Shown: positions 9,621 to 17,859, counted from the first letter of the stretch. The stretch: 64,000 nt of DNA from Priestia abyssalis (GCF_002019595.1 NZ_KV917369.1:1264417-1328416); one strand, 5' to 3'. The notes: a model not told the origin generated them from the letters alone. A program made the numbers and translations.

Positions 9621-9743
9621 ATGGGAACTATCGTATGTCAAACTTGTAATAACACAATTGATTATTTTGAAGATGAAAAAGTAACAACATTATATGGACA
9701 ATGTAATTGTTCAGATTGCGAATATACTGAAAGTTTAGATTGA
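9621..9743 (+). CDS. sr1p: SR1P, GapA-binding peptide encoded within SR1
   Basis: A 40-codon gene: MGTIVCQTCNNTIDYFEDEK is followed by VTTLYGQCNCSDCEYTESLD. The first 26 residues are nearly the same as B. subtilis SR1P, including the CxxC at residues 6 to 9 and YFEDEKVTTLYG. In B. subtilis SR1P binds glyceraldehyde-3-phosphate dehydrogenase GapA and promotes its interaction with RNase J1. The cysteine-rich tail (CNCSDC) differs from the B. subtilis tail. AAAGGGGAG (about 9605-9613) is the SD. Five cysteines suggest a small metal-binding fold (inference). Confidence 0.9.
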   Translation: MGTIVCQTCNNTIDYFEDEKVTTLYGQCNCSDCEYTESLD

Positions 9744-9770
9744 TGTAGGGTGATAATAAGGGGATAAATG

Positions 9771-9805
9771 ATCCATTCTCGGCTTGTACGAGAATGGATT
9801 TTTTT
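9771..9805 (+). terminator. sr1 terminator
   Basis: A perfect 11-bp stem, ATCCATTCTCG (9771-9781) with CGAGAATGGAT (9789-9799), is followed by seven T. Confidence 0.95.
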
Positions 9806-9809
9806 CATA

Positions 9810-9846
9810 AAAAGCAAACCCCAGGCTAAGCCCGGGGTTTGCTTTT
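9810..9846 (-). terminator. speA terminator
   Basis: A 13-bp stem, AAAAGCAAACCCC (9810-9822) with GGGGTTTGCTTTT (9834-9846), stands 21 nt after the speA stop on the minus strand, with a T-run beyond it. Confidence 0.85.
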
Positions 9847-9867
9847 CATAATCAAATTGGCAATAAA

Positions 9868-11343
9868 TTATTTGATTGCGCGATGTTCTTTAATTACCCG
9901 CAATGTTTTCAGTTCATAATCTTCAGCACCTTGGACAGGAAGGCCCGCTTCTGAATTCATTTTAATATATTTCAAATTATCCTCCGTGATGATTTCACCG
10001 GGAATAAAAATAGGAATACCTGGGGGGTACACCATGAGGAACTCAGCGATAATGCGGCCAGCAGATTCCTCAAAGGGTACAACTTCTGTTTCTGCATAAA
10101 AGGCGTCTCTTGGTGTAAGAGCTAAAACAGGGATATCCGGTAATAATACAGCAGGATTTGCAACATTGTCTGATTGATGGCTGCACTCATTGGACAGTTC
10201 TCGAAGGGCATCAACTAGTTTTTGTAAATCACCTTCTGTATCTCCAGGTGTTATAATGCAAAGAATGTTATAAAGATCAGACATTTCCACTTCAATATTA
10301 AATTTTTCACGAAGCCATTTTTCTACATCATAGCCTGTAATTCCCAGATCTTTTACTGAGACAATCAGTTTTGTCGGATCCATATCATAGGTGGCAGCAG
10401 TTCCTAAAATTTCACGACCTACGCATCGAAGATTCTTGATTTCGTTAATTTGGTCCCGAGTCTTTTCTGCAAGATGAATCGTTTTTTCGATTAACTCTTT
10501 CCCCTCTATAGCTAGACGCTTGCGTGCGGCATCCAAAGAAGCAAGCAATAGATAAGACGTAGATGTTGTCGTTAACATACTTAAAATCGTCTGGACACGC
10601 TTAGGTGACACAAGTCCTTCACGTACATTCAAAATTGAACTTTGTGTCATAGATCCGCCAAGCTTGTGAACGCTTGTCGCAGCCATATCGGCCCCTGCCT
10701 GCATAGCAGAAAGAGGAAGATCTTCATGGAAATGAATATGAACGCCGTGTGCTTCATCGACAAGAACAGGAATGTCATGGGAATGAGCGATTTCCACTAT
10801 TCTTCTTAAATCGCCGGCAATTCCGAAATAAGTTGGATTAATTACTAAAACAGCTTTCGCTTCAGGATGCTGTTCCAGTGCTTTTTCGACGGATTCCGGT
10901 GTAATTCCGTGAGAAATGCCAAGAACCGAGTCGATTTCAGGATGGATGAATACAGGTGTGGCACCTGAAAATACGATAGCGCTCATAACCGATTTATGAA
11001 CGTTGCGCGGAACCAAAATTTTATCTCCAGGCCCGCATACAGACATGACCATTGTCATAATAGCACCGCTTGTACCTTGTACAGAGAAAAAGGTATGATC
11101 AGCCCCGAATGCCTCTGCGGCCAAATCTTGGGCTTTTTTAATCATCCCTTTTGGCTGATGTAAATCATCTAATGGACCAATATTAATTAAATCTATTGAA
11201 AGGGCATTGTCGCCAACGAATGCTCGGAATTGGGGATCCATTCCATTTCCTTTTTTGTGTCCAGGAATATGGAATTGGGTAGGATTTTTTTTTGCATGCT
11301 CAACAAGCCCAGTAAATAACGGAGTTTCAAATTGTGAAGACAA
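9868..11343 (-). CDS. speA: Arginine decarboxylase (PLP-dependent, Orn/Lys/Arg decarboxylase fold III)
   Basis: A 491-residue enzyme that converts arginine to agmatine, the first step of polyamine synthesis in Bacillus. The N-terminal region has FHIPGHKKG (about 23); the PLP lysine is in TSVHKLGGSMTQSS (about 225 to 238), and VDEAHGVH (about 195) precedes it. The C-terminal domain carries PPGIPIFIPGE. The start is a TTG (11341-11343) with an AGGTGG SD. Its place beside sr1 and yktA matches B. subtilis. SR1 acts on arginine catabolism there, which fits this neighbourhood. Confidence 0.93.
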   Translation of the reverse strand: MSSQFETPLFTGLVEHAKKNPTQFHIPGHKKGNGMDPQFRAFVGDNALSIDLINIGPLDDLHQPKGMIKKAQDLAAEAFGADHTFFSVQGTSGAIMTMVMSVCGPGDKILVPRNVHKSVMSAIVFSGATPVFIHPEIDSVLGISHGITPESVEKALEQHPEAKAVLVINPTYFGIAGDLRRIVEIAHSHDIPVLVDEAHGVHIHFHEDLPLSAMQAGADMAATSVHKLGGSMTQSSILNVREGLVSPKRVQTILSMLTTTSTSYLLLASLDAARKRLAIEGKELIEKTIHLAEKTRDQINEIKNLRCVGREILGTAATYDMDPTKLIVSVKDLGITGYDVEKWLREKFNIEVEMSDLYNILCIITPGDTEGDLQKLVDALRELSNECSHQSDNVANPAVLLPDIPVLALTPRDAFYAETEVVPFEESAGRIIAEFLMVYPPGIPIFIPGEIITEDNLKYIKMNSEAGLPVQGAEDYELKTLRVIKEHRAIK

Positions 11344-11921
11344 CTTTGCTATCCACCTCTTTATCTATTTCATATTTTTTTATCCCGCTCAAACGGGCCA
11401 TAAGATTCCCTGTAATGAAGGTTCACTTTATCATTTACATTGATATCCCTTTATTAAAAATGGAAACACCCGTCTATTCTGATGGATGTTACACCTGAAT
11501 GAAGTCCACTTCTTTAGTCTTTGACTCAACGAATTGGATATTCTCGCAAGGTGCTGCATTTTTAATTCTTTTTGTCAGTGAACAGGATGTTCTGGTAAAG
11601 ACGTTGAATTTTAGTCTTTATCCGCTGATAAACAAAAGAATTATAGCATCTATTGAAGACTTTGCAAAGAAATTTTTGCATATATATAAAACATGGGATA
11701 TGGATGAAGAACAATCCATATCCCATGTTTTATAAGCAAGCGCTTGTCAATGGGTCTGAATATGATACAGTAGTGATTAAGCAAACGCTTGGTGCACCGG
11801 GTAGAGCCATTGCTAATTCATGGACAGAGCGCATCCTTCAATTCGGGAAGCAACAAGCTGGTTACGATGGCAGGTGTAACAGTGGATGCGTGATACATAC
11901 AAAGAAGGTGGAGAAATCAAC
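11344..11921. other. 578-nt divergent gap between speA and yktA, without a supported gene
   Basis: It contains a perfect 20-bp inverted repeat (11685-11704 with 11715-11734, loop TGAAGAACAA, core ACATGGGATATGGA) and two copies of a 13-nt near-palindrome, AAGCAAGCGCTTG (11734-11746) and AAGCAAACGCTTG (11779-11791), 45 nt apart. Open frames across it have no SD and unlikely composition. The speA promoter must lie here but I could not place it with confidence. Confidence 0.6.
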
Positions 11922-12191
11922 ATGGAATATCAATATCCAATTTCACTTGATTGGAACACAGAGGAAATCATCGATGTCATCAAATTTTTCGAAATGGTTG
12001 AAAAAGCTTATGAAAAAGGGATTGAACGCGATGTATTAATGTTATCTTATCGCCGCTTTAAAGAAATTGTGCCAAGCAAATCAGAGGAGAAAAAAATCGG
12101 TCATGAGTTTGAAGAGATAAGCGGCTATTCTATATACCGTGCAATAAAAAACGCAAAAGATTCTTCGGCCGGCGCTATTATTAAAATGTAG
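11922..12191 (+). CDS. yktA: UPF0223 protein YktA
   Basis: An 89-residue helical cytoplasmic protein. [16 protein letters not shown] at the N-terminus and [21 protein letters not shown] in the middle are characteristic of UPF0223; the end [12 protein letters not shown] is also typical. Function is unknown. ATG 11922 is chosen because AAGGTGGAG lies 8 nt upstream; the frame stays open a further 36 nt upstream without an SD. It is followed by a strong terminator and then the convergent yktB, as in B. subtilis. Confidence 0.9.
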   Translation: MEYQYPISLDWNTEEIIDVIKFFEMVEKAYEKGIERDVLMLSYRRFKEIVPSKSEEKKIGHEFEEISGYSIYRAIKNAKDSSAGAIIKM

Positions 12192-12192
12192 A

Positions 12193-12250
12193 AGGATGGC
12201 TCAAGAGGGTTGCATTTTTCCCTTTTGAGTCATCCTCTTGTCTTTTTTTA
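12193..12250 (+). terminator. Terminator after yktA
   Basis: A 17-bp stem with two mismatches or wobbles (12193-12209 with 12220-12236, GGATG.CTCAA.AGGG), followed by a T-rich run. Its stem resembles the hairpins after pycA and asnS. Confidence 0.85.
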
Positions 12251-12301
12251 TAGTACTTTATCATACAAACGAGATTTCAGAATAAACTAAATATACACTA
12301 T

Positions 12302-12943
12302 TTAAATCTTTTTAGATGCTTCTTGAGACAGTTTGTATAGCGGTAATACAGTATTAAACGTGTCGTCAATTGCAGCCAGCCATTCTTCCCCGCTCATGGA
12401 GATCGCTTTTTCTGTTGGTATATTCAGTCCGCATAAAATTTCTGCTTTTTTTATGGTATGCAAGCGTGTAAAAAGCTCTTGCAAATCCTCAGTTTTCAAA
12501 TTGCCCATTGGTATAGCTTCCGGCTGTGTATGATCTTTGGACCAGGCAAAATGAGAAGGAATAATTTGCTTCACTTCTTGAAGATGGTTTAAAAGGGTGT
12601 GGCCGAACGATTCTTTGATAGGTGATTCATAAATGACAGCAAACCAAATAAAAACATGTGTGTGCCATAAGCCGATTTGAAAGTGCGGCAACATTTTATA
12701 TCCTCTTTTATTAGAAGCAAACGCGACCCATGTATCTTTTGGCGGGTTTTTCGTCCGGCGCGCATGTTTAGCGACATGATAAAACATTTCATCTCCTGTA
12801 AGCGTCGAAAGAGTAGGCACAAAATGCTGTCCTAACAGTTCAAGCTTGGGACGAATTGCTGTTTTGATTCCTTCCATTCGGGCGTCTAACCCCTCGATGT
12901 CAAATACGTTAAAATCTTCTTTTGAAAATCCTGTAAATTGCAT
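12302..12943 (-). CDS. yktB: UPF0637 / DUF1054 protein YktB
   Basis: A 213-residue cytoplasmic protein of the DUF1054 family. Matching stretches are QFTGFSKEDFNVFDIEGLDARM (start of the protein, here cited as residues 2 to 23), KHARRTKNPPKDTWVAF (about 75) and GLWHTHVFIWFAVIYE (about 108). The biochemical role is unknown. GGAGG (12950-12954) is 6 to 7 nt from the ATG at 12943; an upstream in-frame extension to 12994 is rejected. Synteny with yktA and suhB supports the name. Confidence 0.9.
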   Translation of the reverse strand: MQFTGFSKEDFNVFDIEGLDARMEGIKTAIRPKLELLGQHFVPTLSTLTGDEMFYHVAKHARRTKNPPKDTWVAFASNKRGYKMLPHFQIGLWHTHVFIWFAVIYESPIKESFGHTLLNHLQEVKQIIPSHFAWSKDHTQPEAIPMGNLKTEDLQELFTRLHTIKKAEILCGLNIPTEKAISMSGEEWLAAIDDTFNTVLPLYKLSQEASKKI

Positions 12944-13039
12944 ATGTTTCCTCCACTTAAAAATGAGTATAGTCACTAAATGTATGATAAGCATAACAGC
13001 CGGAAATTTGTCAAATCAAAGAGCAAGTTGCTTGTAAGA

Positions 13040-13172
13040 CTTCGTTCAATTTAATGGCTAGCTGCGGCTCCTAACTTTTCGGCCGTTTCACTTCTGCCAT
13101 TGAAACCAAAGAGCGGTTTCCTTGTCAGAAGCTGTAACGTCTCTCAAAGTTGAACAGTCGCCTTCGCATTTC
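13040..13172 (-). repeat. Hairpin repeat family A, copy 1
   Basis: An about 130-bp intergenic element running from TTCAATTTAATGGCTAGCTG to CGCCTTCGCATTTCTTA. Its apex is GAAACC (13102-13107), loop AAAGAGC, GGTTTC (13115-13120). It is related to the copies at 17917, 42012, 42188, 55601, 55724 and 55844, with compensatory changes in the apical stem. The ends are approximate. It fills most of the 360-nt gap between yktB and the next gene. Confidence 0.75.
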
Positions 13173-13303
13173 TTAATGGGTAAACACACAATTTTGTTAC
13201 ATGTAGGATGCGATTATCATAGAATATATCAACAAAAAATATCTGAAAATTTAGTCTTTTAAAAGAAGAATTGCTAAGCGGAAATTGAGAGGGGGGCTAT
13301 TCA

Positions 13304-13498
13304 ATGAAACAAGTAGTGAACATGTATAAGAAATTGGACGGTCAAAAAAGGCTTGCAGTCATTCGATTGGAAATGGATTATGAACTTGCCACTTTATATG
13401 AGGCAATGGTAGAGAATAATGAACAGAAGAAAAACGAGTGCAAACAAAAGCTTGAGAGGCTGCGCCAAGAAATGCTGAAACTGCAAAGCGTAAAATAG
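13304..13498 (+). CDS. Small coiled-coil protein, hypothetical
   Basis: I do not recognise this 64-residue protein. It is strongly helical and charged, with heptad-like Leu spacing in KKNECKQKLERLRQEMLKLQ, suggesting a short coiled coil, and has no membrane segment. GAGAGGGGG lies 8 to 10 nt before ATG 13304, a good SD, and a terminator follows (13529-13556), so it is probably a real single-gene unit. It stands between yktB and suhB, where B. subtilis has no such gene as far as I recall. Confidence 0.65.
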   Translation: MKQVVNMYKKLDGQKRLAVIRLEMDYELATLYEAMVENNEQKKNECKQKLERLRQEMLKLQSVK

Positions 13499-13528
13499 GA
13501 TGACATTGTTTGTAGGTGTGAGATGCCG

Positions 13529-13556
13529 CGAACCTTGAACAAGGGTTCGTTTTTTC
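13529..13556 (+). terminator. Terminator of the small coiled-coil gene
   Basis: Stem CGAACC.TTG (13529-13537) with CAAGGGTTCG (13540-13549), one bulged base, followed by six T. Confidence 0.75.
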
Positions 13557-13642
13557 TGTGAGTGTGAATACTTGATTTACCAGTTATGTTTTTTTAAGCT
13601 TAGTTTACATACATAATTTGAACCTGAAAGGGGTTTAAGACG

Positions 13643-14443
13643 ATGAAACATAATTGGGAGCAAATTGATACATATGCTAAGCAATGGGTAAAGGAAGCAG
13701 GGGCTCTTATTAAGAAGTCATTTAGCAAAGAACTTCTCATCCAATCCAAATCCAATCCCAACGATTTGGTGACAAATATGGACCAGGAAGTGGAGCAGTT
13801 TCTGATTGATAAAATCCGCTTTACTTTTCCGTCGCATCATATTTTGGGGGAAGAAGGATTCGGAGAAGAACTGGAATCAGACGAGGGGGTTATCTGGGTC
13901 ATCGATCCAATTGATGGTACGATGAATTTTGTTCATCAACAACGCAACTTTGCCATCTCTATTGGAATTTACGAAAACGGGGTAGGCCAGGTCGGATTGA
14001 TTTATGATGTTGTACATGATGAGCTGTATCATGCTTTTAAGGGGAAGGGCGCTTTTATGAATGATATTCAATTGCCTAAGCTCGATCCGGTAGAGGTGAA
14101 AGAAGCGGTCATCGGCCTTAATTCTACATGGGTTACTCCGAATAAGCGCATTGATCGTGAAGTGTTAACGCCCCTTGTTCGCCATGTTCGCGGGACACGA
14201 TCCTATGGTTCGGCTGCCATTGAAATGGCTTATGTAGCATCCGGACGCATTGATGCTTATATTACATTGCGTTTGGCACCATGGGATTTCGCAGGAGGAA
14301 AAATCCTTGTGGAAGAAGTAGGGGGAACGGCTACCACACTAGAAGGAAAACCGTTAAGTATTCTGAACAAAAGCAGTGTGTTAATCGCAAAGCCGGGGCT
14401 GCATGCCAGTATTTTAAATGATTATGTAAAGCGTGAGCGATAA
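13643..14443 (+). CDS. suhB: Inositol-1-monophosphatase family phosphatase (SuhB/YktC)
   Basis: A 266-residue Mg2+-dependent phosphatase. Metal-binding motifs are all present: GEEGF (about 73), WVIDPIDGTMNFVH (about 91 to 104) and WDFAGG (about 215). In Bacillus the orthologue YktC hydrolyses inositol phosphates and related sugar phosphates. AAAGGGG lies about 9 nt before ATG 13643. The next gene begins 2 nt after its stop, so the pair is probably co-transcribed. Confidence 0.93.
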   Translation: MKHNWEQIDTYAKQWVKEAGALIKKSFSKELLIQSKSNPNDLVTNMDQEVEQFLIDKIRFTFPSHHILGEEGFGEELESDEGVIWVIDPIDGTMNFVHQQRNFAISIGIYENGVGQVGLIYDVVHDELYHAFKGKGAFMNDIQLPKLDPVEVKEAVIGLNSTWVTPNKRIDREVLTPLVRHVRGTRSYGSAAIEMAYVASGRIDAYITLRLAPWDFAGGKILVEEVGGTATTLEGKPLSILNKSSVLIAKPGLHASILNDYVKRER

Positions 14444-14445
14444 CC

Positions 14446-14901
14446 GTGCTTTCTTTCAGACTTTATGAAAAAGATGATCAGCCGTTTTTTGAAAAGCTTA
14501 TTCAAGATAGCATTGCCTGGCAAGAGGAAGAATGTTCAGTTTCGGATCTGGCGTCATATATGCAGAAATATGACATGATGAATGGCCAATGGACACTTTG
14601 GTCTAAAGGTGAGAAACCAATCGGGATAGCATTTACGGTTGATTGGGCTCCATCAAATGAAAAGCCTTGGATTGGTACCATTTTAGTGGATGGACGAGCT
14701 CGAAGAAAAGGATATGGAAAACAGATTGTAGACCAAATTGCAGATCGATATAAACAGGAGGGGCATGATGTTTTATTTGCCTCTGTTCCCTTGCAGCGAA
14801 TAGAGTGGATGCAATTTTGGGCCATGTGCGGATTTGAACAATTTAAGGTGGAAGAAAACAACAGAAATGAGCCGTATATGGTAATGACGAGACCTCTTTG
14901 A
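14446..14901 (+). CDS. GNAT-family N-acetyltransferase
   Basis: A 151-residue acetyltransferase. The acetyl-CoA pyrophosphate-binding motif is RARRKGYGKQIVDQI (about 84 to 98), preceded by the strand IGTILVDG; the C-terminal FWAMCGFEQFKVEE is the usual GNAT strand-helix end. The substrate is unknown. It begins at GTG 14446, 2 nt after suhB and without a clear SD, so translation probably depends on coupling to suhB. B. subtilis has a small unrelated-looking gene (yktD region) here. Confidence 0.8.
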   Translation: MLSFRLYEKDDQPFFEKLIQDSIAWQEEECSVSDLASYMQKYDMMNGQWTLWSKGEKPIGIAFTVDWAPSNEKPWIGTILVDGRARRKGYGKQIVDQIADRYKQEGHDVLFASVPLQRIEWMQFWAMCGFEQFKVEENNRNEPYMVMTRPL

Positions 14902-14952
14902 ATTAGATAATGGAGATGCGGTAGTGAACCCTTCAGAGAAACTTTAAACTAG

Positions 14953-15063
14953 CTGAAAGGACCTGTCATGAAAATTCGTTGGTTACGGAATTTTCATGAC
15001 AGGTCCTTTCAGAAGGCTGGTTCAACAGCTATGCGTTGCATAGCTGTTGAACCAGCCTTTTTT
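14953..15063. terminator. Composite double hairpin between the GNAT gene and ylaF
   Basis: The first is a perfect 25-bp inverted repeat (14953-14977 with 14988-15012) beginning CTGAAAGGACCTGTCATG. The second is a perfect 22-bp repeat (15013-15034 with 15038-15059) with loop GTT and a T-run. The first hairpin is related to those at 27619-27684 and 59197-59256. It serves convergent genes. Confidence 0.85.
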
Positions 15064-15249
15064 CTATAATTCTCCTCGCTCGCGCATTTTCTTTTTTGTG
15101 GAAAATCCCAACCCCATAATGATAAATAAACCGATAATGGATACAATAATGCCAATGAAACTTTTTTCACCGATAAAGATGCCGACGGCCATAAGGCAAG
15201 TGGCGGCTAAAATAGAGTAAACGAGAAAAATCCATTTGAATTCTTTCAT
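15064..15249 (-). CDS. ylaF: Small membrane protein YlaF (DUF5325)
   Basis: A 61-residue protein with two hydrophobic helices (WIFLVYSILAATCLMAVGIFIG and FIGIIVSIIGLFIIMGLGF, each about 20 residues) separated by EKS and ending in the basic tail STKKKMRERGEL. Size, topology and position directly upstream of, and divergent from, typA match YlaF of B. subtilis, whose role is unknown. GGGAGG lies upstream of the ATG at 15249. Confidence 0.85.
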   Translation of the reverse strand: MKEFKWIFLVYSILAATCLMAVGIFIGEKSFIGIIVSIIGLFIIMGLGFSTKKKMRERGEL

Positions 15250-15318
15250 CTATATCCCTCCCCCGAAGACCAATATAATAAGTGTACATAAAAGTATTCC
15301 GCATTTCTACATGTATTA

Positions 15319-15327
15319 TGATATAAT
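15319..15327 (+). promoter_or_regulatory. Extended -10 promoter of typA
   Basis: TGATATAAT (15319-15327) is a consensus extended -10 (TGN plus TATAAT). No good -35 is visible, which such promoters tolerate. The leader would be about 27 nt. Confidence 0.6.
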
Positions 15328-15360
15328 ATCTTAGTTATTATGAACATTAGGAGTGAAAAC

Positions 15361-17205
15361 GTGAAGATTCGTCAAGATTTACGCAATATTGCGATTATAG
15401 CCCACGTAGACCATGGGAAAACAACATTAGTAGACCAGCTTTTACGTCAATCCGGTACGTTCCGTGTGAATGAGCAAGTAGAAGAGCGTGCAATGGATTC
15501 CAACGATCTTGAACGTGAGCGCGGTATTACCATTTTAGCTAAAAATACTGCGATTAACTATAAAGATACTCGAATCAACATCTTAGATACACCTGGCCAT
15601 GCCGACTTCGGCGGTGAAGTAGAGCGTATCATGAAAATGGTTGACGGCGTATTATTAGTTGTCGATGCATACGAAGGCTGCATGCCGCAAACGCGCTTTG
15701 TATTAAAAAAAGCATTAGAGCAAAACTTAACCCCAATTGTGGTAGTAAATAAAATCGACCGTGATTTTGCCCGTCCCGATGAAGTAGTAGATGAAGTCAT
15801 CGATTTATTCATTGAATTAGGTGCAAATGAAGAACAATTAGAATTCCCAGTTGTTTTTGCTTCTGCGATGAACGGAACAGCAAGTTTAGATTCAGATCCA
15901 TCAAAACAAGAAGAGAACATGTCTTCGTTATTTGAGACAATTATCGAAAACATCCCGGCACCTGTCGATAACAGCGATGAGCCTCTTCAGTTCCAAGTAG
16001 CGATGTTGGACTACAATGACTATGTAGGCCGTATCGGGGTTGGACGAGTGTTCCGCGGAACAATGAAGGTTGGCCAGCAAGTGGCACTCATGAAATTGGA
16101 CGGTTCTGTCAAGCAATTCCGCGTGACGAAAATGTTTGGTTTCCTAGGATTAAAACGTATTGAAATCCAAGAAGCAAAAGCTGGAGACTTAATCGCGGTT
16201 TCTGGTATGGAAGACATTAACGTAGGGGAAACAGTTTGTCCGACTGAGCATCAAGAAGCTCTGCCGGTTTTACGTATCGACGAGCCGACATTACAAATGA
16301 CGTTCCTTGTAAACAACAGCCCATTTGCGGGTCGCGAAGGGAAGTTTGTAACAGCACGCAAAATTGAAGAACGTCTTCGTTCACAGCTTGAAACGGATGT
16401 AAGTTTACGTGTTGACAATACGGATTCACCAGATGCGTGGGTTGTATCAGGACGTGGAGAGCTTCACCTTTCTATCCTGATCGAAAATATGCGCCGTGAA
16501 GGATACGAGCTTCAAGTATCCAAACCGGAAGTTATCGTAAGAGAAATTGACGGCGTGAGATGTGAGCCGGTTGAGCGTGTACAAATCGATGTACCTGAGG
16601 AGCATACTGGTGCCGTTATGGAATCGATGGGTGCACGTAAAGGTGAAATGGTCGACATGATTAACAATGGAAGCGGACAAGTTCGCCTGATTTTCATGGT
16701 GCCTGCTCGCGGATTAATTGGTTATACAACTGAATTCTTGTCCTTAACAAGAGGTTTCGGTATCATCAACCACTCGTTCGACAGCTATCAGCCTATGCAG
16801 CCGGGACAAGTAGGAGGACGCCGTCAAGGGGTGCTTATCTCGATGGATACAGGCAAAGCGTCTACTTACGGGATTATGGGTGTAGAAGATCGCGGAGTTA
16901 TTTTTGTTGAGCCAGGTACGGATGTTTATGAAGGAATGATTGTCGGTGAGCATACACGTGATAACGACCTTGTCGTGAACATTTGTAAGGTGAAGCAAGC
17001 AACAAATATCCGCTCTGCCAACAAAGATCAAACAACGACTATGAAGAAGCCTCGCATCATGTCATTAGAGCAATCTCTTGAGTATTTGAACGAAGATGAA
17101 TACTGCGAAATTACACCTGAATCGATTCGACTGCGCAAGAAAATTCTTGATAAAAATGAACGTGAAAGAATCGCGAAGAAAAAGAAATACGCAGAAATGC
17201 AATAA
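15361..17205 (+). CDS. typA: Ribosome-associated GTPase TypA/BipA
   Basis: A 614-residue translational GTPase of the EF-G/LepA group. G-motifs are AHVDHGKTT (about 15 to 23), RGITI (about 59), DTPGHADFGGE (about 78) and NKIDRD (about 132). Domains II, III, V and the TypA-specific C-terminal domain follow. It binds ribosomes and helps their assembly and stress adaptation. The GTG at 15361 has AGGAG 7 to 8 nt upstream and gives the usual N-terminus MKIRQDLRNIAIIAHVDHG; the ATG at 15340 does not. It starts a run of ylaH-type genes. Confidence 0.97.
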   Translation: MKIRQDLRNIAIIAHVDHGKTTLVDQLLRQSGTFRVNEQVEERAMDSNDLERERGITILAKNTAINYKDTRINILDTPGHADFGGEVERIMKMVDGVLLVVDAYEGCMPQTRFVLKKALEQNLTPIVVVNKIDRDFARPDEVVDEVIDLFIELGANEEQLEFPVVFASAMNGTASLDSDPSKQEENMSSLFETIIENIPAPVDNSDEPLQFQVAMLDYNDYVGRIGVGRVFRGTMKVGQQVALMKLDGSVKQFRVTKMFGFLGLKRIEIQEAKAGDLIAVSGMEDINVGETVCPTEHQEALPVLRIDEPTLQMTFLVNNSPFAGREGKFVTARKIEERLRSQLETDVSLRVDNTDSPDAWVVSGRGELHLSILIENMRREGYELQVSKPEVIVREIDGVRCEPVERVQIDVPEEHTGAVMESMGARKGEMVDMINNGSGQVRLIFMVPARGLIGYTTEFLSLTRGFGIINHSFDSYQPMQPGQVGGRRQGVLISMDTGKASTYGIMGVEDRGVIFVEPGTDVYEGMIVGEHTRDNDLVVNICKVKQATNIRSANKDQTTTMKKPRIMSLEQSLEYLNEDEYCEITPESIRLRKKILDKNERERIAKKKKYAEMQ

Positions 17206-17238
17206 TGTTGAAAGGCAGCAAAGGGAGGGGGAGATAAA

Positions 17239-17556
17239 ATGGACGTAAAAGAGCATTTGTCCTTTTTTGCCGCTCTTTACAAGGTGGGAGACAACCCGGA
17301 GGCAGGAATGTGGATGTTGTATTTGACCATTTTTGCATTATCCGTTCTTGTATACAAATTAGGTTTTGCCAAGAAACTGCCGATTTTAAAGTCGGCCGTC
17401 ATTTATACGTTTCTTGCCCTTGGTTGTACTGTTTTGACATTTCTAGGTATCTTTTTGCCAGTAGCAGAAGGATTAGTTGTAGCGGCCCTCGTATTAATTA
17501 TATATAAGATTCGCTTGTATCAAGCAAAAAAGCAAGAAGCGAATTCAAATTTATAA
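17239..17556 (+). CDS. ylaH: YlaH-like membrane protein
   Basis: A 105-residue protein with three predicted membrane helices: [20 protein letters not shown], a second around [21 protein letters not shown] and a third around [15 protein letters not shown]. The short N-terminal soluble part ends in GDNPEAG. The C-terminus is basic and presumably cytoplasmic. Location directly after typA and sequence pattern fit the YlaH-like family, function unknown. GGGAGGGGGAG precedes ATG 17239. Confidence 0.88.
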   Translation: MDVKEHLSFFAALYKVGDNPEAGMWMLYLTIFALSVLVYKLGFAKKLPILKSAVIYTFLALGCTVLTFLGIFLPVAEGLVVAALVLIIYKIRLYQAKKQEANSNL

Positions 17557-17571
17557 AAAGGGGCTGTCAGC

Positions 17572-17859
17572 ATGAAGTCGGTTCAAGATACAATATATAA
17601 CTGGTTAACGATTAAAGTCGTGGCGGATGCCAGACCGGATGATCATGCTGCACAAGAAACGCTTTCGTTTTTTGAACAGTTATTGACGAAAGACCATCAA
17701 GTAAAGAATGTGCAGTTTATAAAAGATGACATCATGTATCTTGTGACGTATATGATAGGCCGGGAAGAAAAGATTGCACGCTTTCCGGTCGAGTTAATTG
17801 ATATCATGTATGAACAAATCGAGAAAGAACCGCATAAATATGTAAACTATCCTCAATAA
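17572..17859 (+). CDS. Hypothetical protein between ylaH and ylaI
   Basis: A 95-residue soluble acidic protein that I cannot assign to a named family. It has a mixed helix and strand pattern (ETLSFFEQLLTKDH, VQFIKDDIMYLVTYMIG, FPVELIDIMYEQIEKEP) without catalytic motifs or cysteines. AAAAGGGG precedes ATG 17572, 15 nt after ylaH, and a strong terminator follows, so it is probably the last gene of the typA-ylaH unit. I recall similar unnamed genes at this place in other Bacillus species. Confidence 0.75.
   Translation: MKSVQDTIYNWLTIKVVADARPDDHAAQETLSFFEQLLTKDHQVKNVQFIKDDIMYLVTYMIGREEKIARFPVELIDIMYEQIEKEPHKYVNYPQ

Larger units (their letters stand above)
9544..9805 (+). ncRNA. sr1: SR1 dual-function small RNA
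   Basis: The transcript is inferred from a promoter at 9509-9540 and a terminator at 9771-9805, giving about 260 nt, somewhat longer than I recall for B. subtilis SR1. It contains the SR1P reading frame and lies next to speA as in B. subtilis. There SR1 base-pairs with ahrC mRNA, the arginine-catabolism activator, and its peptide binds GapA. The pairing region could not be tested because ahrC is not in the window. The 5' end is approximate. Confidence 0.8.

Noticed and set aside
11499..11735. Plus-strand open frame between speA and yktA
   Set aside because: No SD, unlike proteins of the region, and it runs through a perfect inverted repeat.
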